DNA from: DATJIG01 sp035493495
GTDB lineage: Bacteria; Pseudomonadota; Alphaproteobacteria; SMXQ01
DNA length: 12,582 bases
Assembly (NCBI GenBank): GCA_035493495.1
Contig: DATJIG010000231.1
Coordinates: 1-12,582, forward strand
Direction of reading: 5' to 3'
In this document: piece after piece, positions 6,701 to 12,203 of the stretch
Layout of the letters: every line of letters starts with the position of its first letter
Position numbering within the stretch: position 1 is the first letter of the stretch
The notes under the pieces: generated by a model
Databases searched by the model: none
Seen by the model: only the letters and a program-made list of their open reading frames with translations
What the model was told of the DNA's origin: nothing
Made by a program: the position numbers and the translations under genes

Positions 6701-9700
6701 GCCGTCTGTTCGCCGACCTCGACATTCGCGCCCGCGAGCGCTCGGAAGCCGACCGGCGTCTGTTGGCCCAGGAAGGCCGCGCGATCGAAGACGCGCTCGC
6801 TGCCGCCGACGCAAAAGCCGAGGCCTCGCGCGACGCGTTCCGGTTGCGACTGGCGGACGAAGAGGCGGCCGTCGCCCGCGTCTTCGCCGACGTCGATGCG
6901 CGCATCCGCGCCCGCTCGGAAGCGAATCTCGAGGCCCTGGCCGCGGCCGAGGAGCGCGTTGCCGCGACCCTGGACGATCTCGACATCAAGACGCGTGAGC
7001 GCGCCGAAGCCGGTCGCGCCATGCTGGCCGAGGAAGGGCAGGCGATCGAGCAGGCGCTGGCCGCCGCGGACGCACGCGCGGAAGCCTCGCGCGACGCCTT
7101 CCGCGCCCGGCTTGCCGAGCAGGATTCGGCGCTGGCGCGGCTGTTCGCCGATCTCGATGCACGCGCTCGCGAGCGCGCCGAAGCGGATCGCCGGTTGCTC
7201 GCCCAGGAAGGTCGGGCGATCGACGAGGCGCTCGCCACCGCCGATGCACGCGCAGAAGTCTCGCGCGATGCCTTCCGGCTGCGGCTCGCGGACGAGGAGG
7301 CGGCGCTTGGCCGTGTGTTCGCCGATGTCGATGCGCGCATCCGCGCCCGCTCGGAAGCGAACCTCGAAGCGTTGGCCGGATCCGAGGAGCGCATTGCGGC
7401 GACGCTCGACGAACTCGAGGCCAAGGCGCGCGAGCGCGCCGACGCCGGCCGTCGCATGCTGGCCCAGGAATCCGCTGCGATCGAGGACGCGTTGAAGGCG
7501 CTCGATCAGCAGGCGCAGTCGTCGCGCGACCAGTTCCGTGCCCGGCTCGCCGACCAGGAGGCGTCGCTCGTGCGTGTGTTCGCCGAGGTCGATGCCCGTG
7601 CGCGGGCGCGCTCGGAGGCGACCGATACGGCCGTCGCCGATGCCGAGGAGCGTGTCACCGCGGTGTTCGGCGACGTCGCCAAGCGCGCGCAATCGGCGGT
7701 GCAGGGCATGCGTGAATCGCTCGTCGCCGAAGAGGGCGAGTTCAACCGCCTCGCCGCCGAAGTCGACGCCCGCGCCCACCACCGTGCCGAGGCCGCGCGC
7801 GTCACCATCGGCGAGCTTCGCGCCACCGTCGATGCCGCCGCCGCCGACATGGCGGCGCGCGCCCAGGCCGAGGCGGACTCGATGCGCCGGCTGCTGGCGT
7901 CCGAAGGCGACCACTTCGCGCGGCTTGCCTCCGACGTCGATGCCGGGGCGGCCAAGCGCGCCGATGCGGTTTCGGCGTCGCTCCGTGATGCCGAGGCGGC
8001 GCTCGCCCGCAGCCTCGATTCGATCGCGTCGCGGGCGCGCTCTGAGGCGGAGCGCCTCGCCGACGCCCTGCGCGCCGAGGAAGGGGAATTCGGTCGGCTT
8101 GCCGCCGATGTCGATGCCCGCGCATATCAGCGCGCCGAAGCGACCCGCGCCGTCGTCGCCGAGCTGCGCGTGAGCGTGGAGTCCGCGGCGGCGGAGCTCG
8201 CCGCCCGTGGCCAGCAGGAAGCGGAGGCGCTGCGCAAGGTGTTGGCGGGCGAGGAGGAGACATTCGCGCGGCTCGCGGCCAGTCTCGACACGGCCGCTGT
8301 CGCGCGTGCCGAGGCGATACGGGGGACGATCGGCGAGGCCGAAGCGTCGCTCGTCCGCAGCTTCGAGGCGCTGTCCCAGCGTGGTCGCGCCGAGTCCGAA
8401 GCCTTCGCCGAGGCGCTGAGGAGCGAGGAGCAGGGCTTCGCCCGTCTGTCGTCCGAACTCGATACCACGTCACGGGAGCGCACCGCTGCGATCCGCGCCG
8501 ATCTCGAAGATACCGCCGATGCGCTGTCGCGTGGGCTCGCCGAGATCACCGCTCGCGGCGCGGCCGAGGCCGCCGCCCTGTCGAGCGCGCTTGCCGCCGA
8601 TCGCGCCGAGTTCGAATCGCTGTGCGCGCGCCTCCATGCGGCGGCAGAGGAGAAGGCGGCCGCCGTGCGCGTCCGCCTCGCCGAGGAAGAGGCCTTGACC
8701 GAGCAGCGCATGGATGCCCTGACCGAGCGCGGCCGCGTTGCCGCCGCCGGCCTGCGCGAGACGCTCGCGGCCGAGGAACAGGTGTTCCGTCGACTCGCCG
8801 ACGAAATCGTCGCCAAGGCGGCGGAACAGGGAACCATCGTCCGGGCCCGGATGGCCGACGAGGAAGCCTTCGCACAGCAGCGCATGGAGACGCTGGTCGT
8901 CACCGCCAAAGACGCGGTCAACACGATGCGGCGATCGGTGCGCGCCGAGGAAGAAACGTTCCAGCAGATCGCCGACGAGTTGGTGCAGCGCGCCCGTTCC
9001 ATCGAGGACGCGACCGCGCGTCAGGGCGAGACGCTCAACCAGGCCGCCAAGGCCGCGGCCGAGCGCTCCGGGGCTCTCGTCGCGATTCTCGCCGAACGCG
9101 CTGAGGACATGAAGCGTGCGACCGAGCGCGCGTCGCAGGACGTCGCCGCGGTCGGTGAGGCGTTCTCGGTCGAGACGGTGCGCATCGCCGAGCTGGCGCG
9201 CGTCGGAGTCGCCGAAGCGGCGACCGGGCGCGATGCGCTGGCGACACTCCGTGGTGAGCTCGGGACCGCGGCCCGCGAAGCCGCCCAGCGTGTCCACGGC
9301 ATCGCCACGCTGCTGCGGCAGCAGGTGCAGGAGATGGCGCGCTCCGCCGACACGGTGCGCAACGAGGTGACGTCGGCGGGCGCCGCACTCGGCGACCACA
9401 GCCAGTCCTTCGTCAAGGCGCTGGATGCCGCCGGCAAGCGCGCGAATGAGATCGCCGACGTGTTCACGGCCCAGGCCAAGGCGCTCGAGACGGCGTCGAA
9501 GGATGCGTCGGCGGAGGCGTCGCGGATCCGGTCGGGCTCACTCGACGCCAAGCGCGACACCTTCCTGCGGGCATCCAAGCTCGTCATGGAGAGCCTGTCG
9601 TCGCTCGGCATCGACATGGCGCGGCTGATGGACCGCGACGAAGCCGAGAAGCTGTGGAAGGGCTACAGCCGCGGCGACAAGACGCTGTTCATCCGCGCGC

Positions 9701-9924
9701 TGCTGGGCAACGGCGACAAGAAGGCGATGCAGGACATCAAGAAGCGCTACCAGGACGACGACCGCTTCCGCGTCTACGTCACGCGCTACGTCGAGGACTT
9801 CGAGCGGCTTCTGTCCCAGGCCAACGAGGCCGACCCCGACAATCTGCTGAGCTCGGCGTTCGTTACCTCGGACGTGGGGCGGCTGTACGTGGCGCTGTCG
9901 CGGGCGATCGGCCGCATGCACTGA
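3724..9924 (+). CDS. Giant membrane-anchored coiled-coil protein; candidate polar scaffold (TipN/GPR-like architecture)
   Basis: The gene encodes 2066 residues; the ATG at 3724 follows a GGGGGA ribosome binding site. Helices at about 12-33 and 50-71 anchor the protein. A long helical region (about 98-1930) rich in Ala, Arg, Glu and Asp follows, then a distinct C-terminal domain (about 1940-2066) with KLWKGYSRGDKTLFIRALLG and TSDVGRLYVALSRAIG. There is no proline from residue 95 to 2037, no tryptophan from 66 to 1977, and one cysteine (Cys1634), as expected of an uninterrupted rod. From residue 474 to 1778 the protein is a run of 29-residue modules. Size and design resemble Agrobacterium GPR (about 2100 residues, ring at the growing pole, RgsE in Sinorhizobium) and Caulobacter TipN (two membrane helices plus coiled coil). 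That link rests on architecture and my memory, not an alignment. Alternatives are another structural coiled-coil protein or a chromosome/septum tether. Generic annotation may call it an apolipoprotein A1/A4/E-domain or chemotaxis-like protein because of composition. Confidence 0.8.
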   Translation: MDAPSVWGRKGTALTVVGGVVTAIWLGLVAIYIGDDIGWDNIWLMLPHELGFTLAGIFSPLAFLWLVLLYMGAHRGLDEATYALHRRLDQLTYPDDDAGERVAAITRSLREQTRELTGASEMAALEAERLREHVGVQIDNLIDIAARLNNERTALDTTVHERATSLAAASDRAQAASRAVAEALSSGLTSLSSESDEAITRAEQASKAVTAALSDGIAAFSSETDQAVGRAQALSQRLRRESEEVRAAIADLSERAQNAGNTLDSQSERLMQLVDRVNSDVASGVDALTAGGDRVDEMTARAQTNLNTAAERFAEAARVIAERAGDAESRTDEARAAVVEGTRAVAAAAESAEERIRNVGRAIGERITALEQASQESESLVAATGERLERQAEALEEASIEAAGRAAEMKNMLATQASALEASAIHVEAQAGRVGDAFERQAADLIRAADRAATKGEEARRDFAVETESFERLIAAAAERMAREITSARDTLAAEDKSLAALFEAVNERAGVRDEGLRSALSAFRSAAESTFADMEGSATRAFDGFRAAFAQRTDEAMRTLTQLTERVDAQADVARARLSETEGSVARLFADLDAKARDRAEADRRLVLQEGRAVEEALAAAEARAESSRYGFRSRLAEGEAALAKLFAEFDARLRARADDSAGALAQADARLAAYFAELDVRTRERSEADRQLLVREGAALGEALAAAEAQADVAREGFRTRLAEHEAAVDRLFADLDARMRERAEGDRRLLIQQGKEVDEALATAEAKAEASRDAFRARLVEQESALARLFAELDIRARDRSEADRRLLAQEGKAIEDSLAAAESKAESARDLFRVRLADEEAALARVFADIDARIRIRAENSLDAIAGAEERVTATLDDIEVKSRNRSEAVRAMLSEEGRVFDDSLAAAEANAEASREAFRARLAEQESALARLFADLDARARERSDADRRLLAQEGREMDESLAAAEARAEASRDAFRTRLAEQESALGRLFADLDIRARERSEADRRLLAQEGRAIEDALAAADAKAEASRDAFRLRLADEEAAVARVFADVDARIRARSEANLEALAAAEERVAATLDDLDIKTRERAEAGRAMLAEEGQAIEQALAAADARAEASRDAFRARLAEQDSALARLFADLDARARERAEADRRLLAQEGRAIDEALATADARAEVSRDAFRLRLADEEAALGRVFADVDARIRARSEANLEALAGSEERIAATLDELEAKARERADAGRRMLAQESAAIEDALKALDQQAQSSRDQFRARLADQEASLVRVFAEVDARARARSEATDTAVADAEERVTAVFGDVAKRAQSAVQGMRESLVAEEGEFNRLAAEVDARAHHRAEAARVTIGELRATVDAAAADMAARAQAEADSMRRLLASEGDHFARLASDVDAGAAKRADAVSASLRDAEAALARSLDSIASRARSEAERLADALRAEEGEFGRLAADVDARAYQRAEATRAVVAELRVSVESAAAELAARGQQEAEALRKVLAGEEETFARLAASLDTAAVARAEAIRGTIGEAEASLVRSFEALSQRGRAESEAFAEALRSEEQGFARLSSELDTTSRERTAAIRADLEDTADALSRGLAEITARGAAEAAALSSALAADRAEFESLCARLHAAAEEKAAAVRVRLAEEEALTEQRMDALTERGRVAAAGLRETLAAEEQVFRRLADEIVAKAAEQGTIVRARMADEEAFAQQRMETLVVTAKDAVNTMRRSVRAEEETFQQIADELVQRARSIEDATARQGETLNQAAKAAAERSGALVAILAERAEDMKRATERASQDVAAVGEAFSVETVRIAELARVGVAEAATGRDALATLRGELGTAAREAAQRVHGIATLLRQQVQEMARSADTVRNEVTSAGAALGDHSQSFVKALDAAGKRANEIADVFTAQAKALETASKDASAEASRIRSGSLDAKRDTFLRASKLVMESLSSLGIDMARLMDRDEAEKLWKGYSRGDKTLFIRALLGNGDKKAMQDIKKRYQDDDRFRVYVTRYVEDFERLLSQANEADPDNLLSSAFVTSDVGRLYVALSRAIGRMH
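5143..9057 (+). repeat. 45 consecutive 29-residue (87-bp) coiled-coil modules in exact register
   Basis: A recurring hydrophobic signature, of the type F-A-R-L then A/F-A-D-L-D, marks module borders. Borders occur at 5143, 5230, 5317, 5404, 5491 and onward to 7666, then 7753, 7927, 8101, 8275, 8449, 8623, 8797 and 8971, all offset from 5143 by exact multiples of 87 bases. The outer modules share only the pattern; the inner ones (5491-7665) are similar in sequence. Twenty-nine residues is one heptad plus two hendecads, close to eight turns at 3.625 residues per turn, which suits a nearly straight or slightly right-handed coiled coil. Confidence 0.75.
5491..7665 (+). repeat. Nested higher-order repeat array (25 modules of 87 bp)
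   Basis: Three module types can be told apart. A resembles FADLDARARERSEADRRLL, B resembles LAAADARAEASRDAFRARLA, and C resembles FADVDARIRARSEANLEAL. Their order is AB-C-AB-AB-AB-C-AB-AB-AB-C-AB-AB-C-AB-C. C modules begin at 5665, 6274, 6883, 7318 and 7579. The last four are each preceded by a B variant ending DEEAAxxRV (or DQEASLVRV), and those at 6274, 6883 and 7318 are followed by an A variant starting LDD or LDE. This indicates that blocks larger than one module were duplicated. The DNA is similar too: 6892-6926 and 7327-7361 are identical over 35 bases, one 435-bp period apart. Confidence 0.85.
9541..9921 (+). other. Conserved-looking C-terminal domain of the giant protein
   Basis: Residues 1940-2066 depart from the low-complexity rod. 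They include Trp1978, several Tyr and Phe, the segment RYQDDDRFRVYVTRYVEDFE, the first proline since residue 94 (Pro2038), and a hydrophobic end VGRLYVALSRAIG. The composition suggests a folded helical domain suited to partner binding or oligomerisation. I recall similar endings in other large alphaproteobacterial coiled-coil proteins but cannot verify this here. Confidence 0.6.
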
Positions 9925-10057
9925 CGGGGTACGCTGGGGGTTGGGCCGGGTTGCCGGAGGGGCGAAGGCCGCCTAGTGTGCGCCCACGCCAGCGGGCGCC
10001 AAGGCGCCGGTGGCGATCGTCGACCGCCCGCGCGTCCGCGCCCGTTCAAGGCTTGCC
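9925..10057. other. Intergenic region between the giant gene and the MFS gene
   Basis: These 133 bp are G-rich and contain GGCGCC-AA-GGCGCC at 9995-10008, a self-complementary pair of palindromes with two possible foldings. No convincing terminator or promoter is seen. If the MFS protein uses the GTG at 10010 instead of the ATG at 10058, the gap shrinks to 85 bp. Confidence 0.4.
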
Positions 10058-11221
10058 ATGGCTCCGCTGTTCCTGACCGTATTCGTCGACCTCGTCGGCT
10101 TTGGAATCATCATCCCATTCCTGCCGTTTTTCGCGGAATCGCTCCACGCGGCGCCGAACGAAGTCACGCTGCTGATGACCGCGTTCTCACTCGCCCAATT
10201 CGTCGCGGCGCCGCTGTGGGGGCGGCTGTCGGACCGCATCGGGCGCAAGCCTGTGCTGGTCGTCACGCTGCTCGGACTGGCCGCCGCGTACGTCGGACTC
10301 GCATTCGCGCACTCGCTCCTCGAGCTGTTCGCCGCCCGTATCTTCGCCGGCCTGATGTCGGGCAACATCGCGGTCGCCCAGGCCGCCGCCGCCGACATGT
10401 CGACGCCGGCCGAGCGGCCCAAGGCAATGGGCATGATCGGCGCCGCGTTCGGGCTCGGATTCCTGGTTGGCCCGGCGATCGGCGGGGTGCTGTCGGGGGT
10501 GGCACTCGGACCGTCGCAGATCGCGCCGCCGGCATTTGCCGCCGCGAGCCTCAGCACCATCGCGCTGATCCTCGCGATCGTGCTGCTCAAGGAGAGCAAT
10601 CCGGCGCACGCCGAGCGCGACCACAAGGGGCGCATCGCCACCCTGCGCGAAACCTTCGCCCAGCCGCGCCTGCGCGTCTTCATCGTCATGGCGTTCCTCG
10701 TGCCGCTCGCGTTCGCCGGGGTCGAATCGACGATGGCGTTGTGGACCGAGCGCGCGTTCGGCTGGGGTGCCCGTGACAACGGTTACCTGTTCTCGTTCCT
10801 CGGCCTGATCGCAGTGCTGACCCAGGGGATGGTGATCGGTCGTCTGAGCCGCGTTGCCTCCGAGGAGACGCTGGTCACGGCGGCCGGAAGTGCCGCGGCG
10901 GTGGGCCTGCTGCTGGTCGCTGTCGCACCCGCGTTCTGGCCGGCGATTGCGGGCTTCGCGCTGATCGTGTTCGGCATCTCTCTGGCGACGCCGGCGATTG
11001 CGAGTTTAGTGTCGCGCTCGGTCGGGGCATCGGTCCAGGGTACGGTGATGGGCGCCTCGCACGCCGCCCAGGCTCTTGCGCGCATCGCCGGGCCCGCTGC
11101 GGCCGGCAGCCTGTTCGTCACCGTCGGACCGTCGGGTCCGTACCTGTTCGGCGCGCTGCTGATGATTGGGCTCGCGGCGCTCGCGCTCACCCGGGTGCGG
11201 CCGGCCAAGATCGCGCCATGA
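10058..11221 (+). CDS. MFS transporter, DHA1 / TetA-like drug:proton antiporter family
   Basis: From the ATG at 10058 the protein has 387 residues and about 12 hydrophobic segments, the usual MFS size. FLTVFVDLVGFGIIIPFLPFF opens helix 1 as in TetA-like carriers. GRLSDRIGRKP (residues 55-65) is MFS motif A between helices 2 and 3. AAFGLGFLVGPAIGG matches antiporter motif C in helix 5. Such proteins export drugs or metabolites across the inner membrane against protons; the substrate cannot be read from sequence. An in-frame GTG at 10010 would add 16 basic residues. Both starts have an AAGG upstream; the ATG is preferred because helix 1 then begins at once. A 28-bp gap links it to the channel gene, so the two are probably co-transcribed. 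Resistance should not be assumed. Confidence 0.9.
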   Translation: MAPLFLTVFVDLVGFGIIIPFLPFFAESLHAAPNEVTLLMTAFSLAQFVAAPLWGRLSDRIGRKPVLVVTLLGLAAAYVGLAFAHSLLELFAARIFAGLMSGNIAVAQAAAADMSTPAERPKAMGMIGAAFGLGFLVGPAIGGVLSGVALGPSQIAPPAFAAASLSTIALILAIVLLKESNPAHAERDHKGRIATLRETFAQPRLRVFIVMAFLVPLAFAGVESTMALWTERAFGWGARDNGYLFSFLGLIAVLTQGMVIGRLSRVASEETLVTAAGSAAAVGLLLVAVAPAFWPAIAGFALIVFGISLATPAIASLVSRSVGASVQGTVMGASHAAQALARIAGPAAAGSLFVTVGPSGPYLFGALLMIGLAALALTRVRPAKIAP

Positions 11222-11249
11222 CGCTCAGTCGCTAGGAGGAGAGACCACC

Positions 11250-11714
11250 ATGCTCGCGGCGATGATCACGGTCACCGTACTGGTGGGGCTCAGCGTCCTG
11301 ATCCATTATGAGGTCCTGCGCCTCGCTTCGGACATCGTGCCGCACCTCAGGATCCCGCCGCGGCCGCGGATCCTCGCCGCCATCGCCGCCGCCTTTTTCG
11401 CCCATACCGTCGAGGTGTGGGTGTTCGCCTTCGCCTATTACCTGATGGAGCATCAGCTCGGCATGGGATCCATCGCCGGGGAAGTCGACGGTTCGTTCGA
11501 GGAACTCGTCTATTTCTCGGCCCAGTCGTACACGTCGCTCGGCTTCGGCGATGTCTATCCGCTGGGGAGCGTCAGGCTGGTCGCGGGGGTCGAGGCGCTG
11601 GTCGGGCTGGTGATGATCGGCTGGTCGGCCTCGTTCACGTTTCTCGAGATGCAAAGGTACTGGGAGTTGCATCTGGGCCGCCCAGGCCGCTCCAAAAACG
11701 GGAAAAATGGCTGA
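11250..11714 (+). CDS. Small K+-channel-like membrane protein (Ion_trans_2 pore domain)
   Basis: The gene encodes 154 residues. A very strong Shine-Dalgarno (AGGAGGAGA, 11234-11242) about 7 nt before the ATG at 11250 fixes this start against longer in-frame readings into the MFS gene. Hydrophobic segments lie at about 3-22, 43-66 and 110-132. A re-entrant pore region (about 86-105) contains TSLGFGDVYP (residues 95-104), corresponding to the K+ filter TTVGYGD with Ser, Leu and Phe substitutions; GFGD filters occur in real K+ channels. The fold is therefore a pore domain with an extra N-terminal helix, expected to assemble as a tetramer in the inner membrane. No cytoplasmic RCK or cyclic-nucleotide domain is present, so gating is unknown. 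It follows the MFS gene by 28 bp and its stop codon lies inside the terminator stem. Confidence 0.8.
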   Translation: MLAAMITVTVLVGLSVLIHYEVLRLASDIVPHLRIPPRPRILAAIAAAFFAHTVEVWVFAFAYYLMEHQLGMGSIAGEVDGSFEELVYFSAQSYTSLGFGDVYPLGSVRLVAGVEALVGLVMIGWSASFTFLEMQRYWELHLGRPGRSKNGKNG

Positions 11715-11728
11715 AATCAGCCATTTTT
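11703..11728 (+). terminator. Intrinsic terminator overlapping the channel stop codon
   Basis: AAAAATGGCTGA at 11703-11714 is perfectly complementary to TCAGCCATTTTT at 11717-11728 (12 bp, tight loop). It has an A-run upstream and a T-run downstream, so it could act in both directions. The TGA stop codon of the channel gene is the last triplet of the left arm. It ends the MFS-channel transcription unit. Confidence 0.85.
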
Positions 11729-11754
11729 AACGGCCACGGTTACCAACGCCCGGC

Positions 11755-11783
11755 TTGACGTGACCTCATGTTTTTCGTAAAAA
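11755..11783 (+). promoter_or_regulatory. rpmB promoter (sigma70 type)
   Basis: TTGACG at 11755-11760, exactly 17 bases, then TAAAAA at 11778-11783. The -35 box is identical to that proposed for the giant gene. It lies between the channel terminator and rpmB, so rpmB has its own transcription start near 11790. Confidence 0.6.
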
Positions 11784-11785
11784 GC

Positions 11786-11811
11786 CGGACCCCGGGCGGC
11801 TGCCCGGTCCG
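11786..11811 (+). promoter_or_regulatory. 5' leader hairpin of rpmB
   Basis: The left arm CGGACCCCGGGC (11786-11797) pairs with GCCCGGTCCG (11802-11811), leaving a CC bulge and a GGCT loop. TCTTT follows. Given the promoter just upstream, this stem sits at the very start of the rpmB mRNA. It could be an attenuator, a ribosomal-protein binding site, or a second terminator for upstream read-through. The structure is clear; its role is inferred. Confidence 0.55.
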
Positions 11812-11839
11812 TCTTTGATTCCCTGTGAGGATTCCAGTC

Positions 11840-12127
11840 ATGGCTCGCCGTTGCGGTATTACCGGCAAGAACGTCATGCGCGGTCACAACGTGAGCCACG
11901 CGAACAACAAGAGCGGGCGCACGTTCATGCCGAATCTGCAGCAGGCCTCGCTGCTGTCGGATGTGCTCGGCCGTCTGGTCCGCGTCCGCGTCACCGCGGC
12001 GGCGCTGCGCACCATCGAGCACAACGGCGGCATCGACTCCTACCTGGTCAGCGCGCGCGCAGCCAAGCTGTCGCCGGAGTTCCAGCGGCTGAAGCGTCAG
12101 ATCGAGAAGAAGCGCGCGACCGCGTAA
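11840..12127 (+). CDS. rpmB: 50S ribosomal protein L28
   Basis: The protein has 95 residues and starts MARRCGITGKNVMRGHNVSHANNKSG in part, the L28 signature. FMPNLQQASL, RLVRVRVTAAALRTIEHNGG and a basic C-terminus (LKRQIEKKRATA) follow. L28 is a structural protein of the large ribosomal subunit near the E-site region. The ATG at 11840 gives the canonical MARRC start with GAGG (11827-11830) as ribosome binding site; a GTG at 11825 would only add MRIPV and is rejected. It has its own promoter and leader hairpin and is closed by a strong terminator. No rpmG (L33) follows, unlike in E. coli. Confidence 0.97.
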   Translation: MARRCGITGKNVMRGHNVSHANNKSGRTFMPNLQQASLLSDVLGRLVRVRVTAAALRTIEHNGGIDSYLVSARAAKLSPEFQRLKRQIEKKRATA

Positions 12128-12152
12128 ACCGCGCCGCTTCCCAGACGAACAA

Positions 12153-12180
12153 AAAAGGCCGGGCAAACGCCCGGCCTTTT
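12153..12180. terminator. Bidirectional intrinsic terminator between rpmB and the hydrolase gene
   Basis: AAAAGGCCGGGC (12153-12164) and GCCCGGCCTTTT (12169-12180) form a 12-bp stem with an AAAC loop, A-rich on one side and T-rich on the other. It ends rpmB on the plus strand and, read on the minus strand, the convergent dienelactone-hydrolase-like gene. Confidence 0.92.
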
Positions 12181-12203
12181 CGTTTGCACGTGATGACGCG
12201 CGG

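Noticed and set aside
5491..7665. Regularly spaced repeats resembling a CRISPR array or minisatellite
   Set aside because: There are no spacers between identical repeats. The period is a multiple of three, the frame stays open and the variation is protein-like, so it is an internal coding repeat.
3973..7914. A 1313-codon open frame on the minus strand inside the giant gene
   Set aside because: It is antisense to a well-supported coding frame with clear domain logic. Its length follows from GC-rich repetitive codons that lack antisense stops. It has no ribosome binding site and no recognisable domain.
10010..10057. GTG start giving a 403-residue MFS protein
   Set aside because: The added 16 residues are basic and not membrane-like, and the ATG at 10058 has an AAGG and begins helix 1 directly. 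It is not fully excluded.
9976..10776. 266-codon plus-strand and 268-codon minus-strand frames over the MFS gene
   Set aside because: Both are out-of-frame readings of the MFS gene, Arg/Pro-rich or Ser/Ala-rich with no transmembrane pattern, whereas the MFS frame has complete family motifs.
11124..11140. CGGACC/GGTCCG hairpin inside the MFS gene, similar to the leader hairpins
   Set aside because: It is only 6 bp within codons for a GPSGPY segment, and CGGACC occurs elsewhere by chance at this GC content.
11825..11839. GTG start adding five residues to L28
   Set aside because: It would place the start inside the ribosome binding site region and give a non-canonical N-terminus; the MARRC start is typical.
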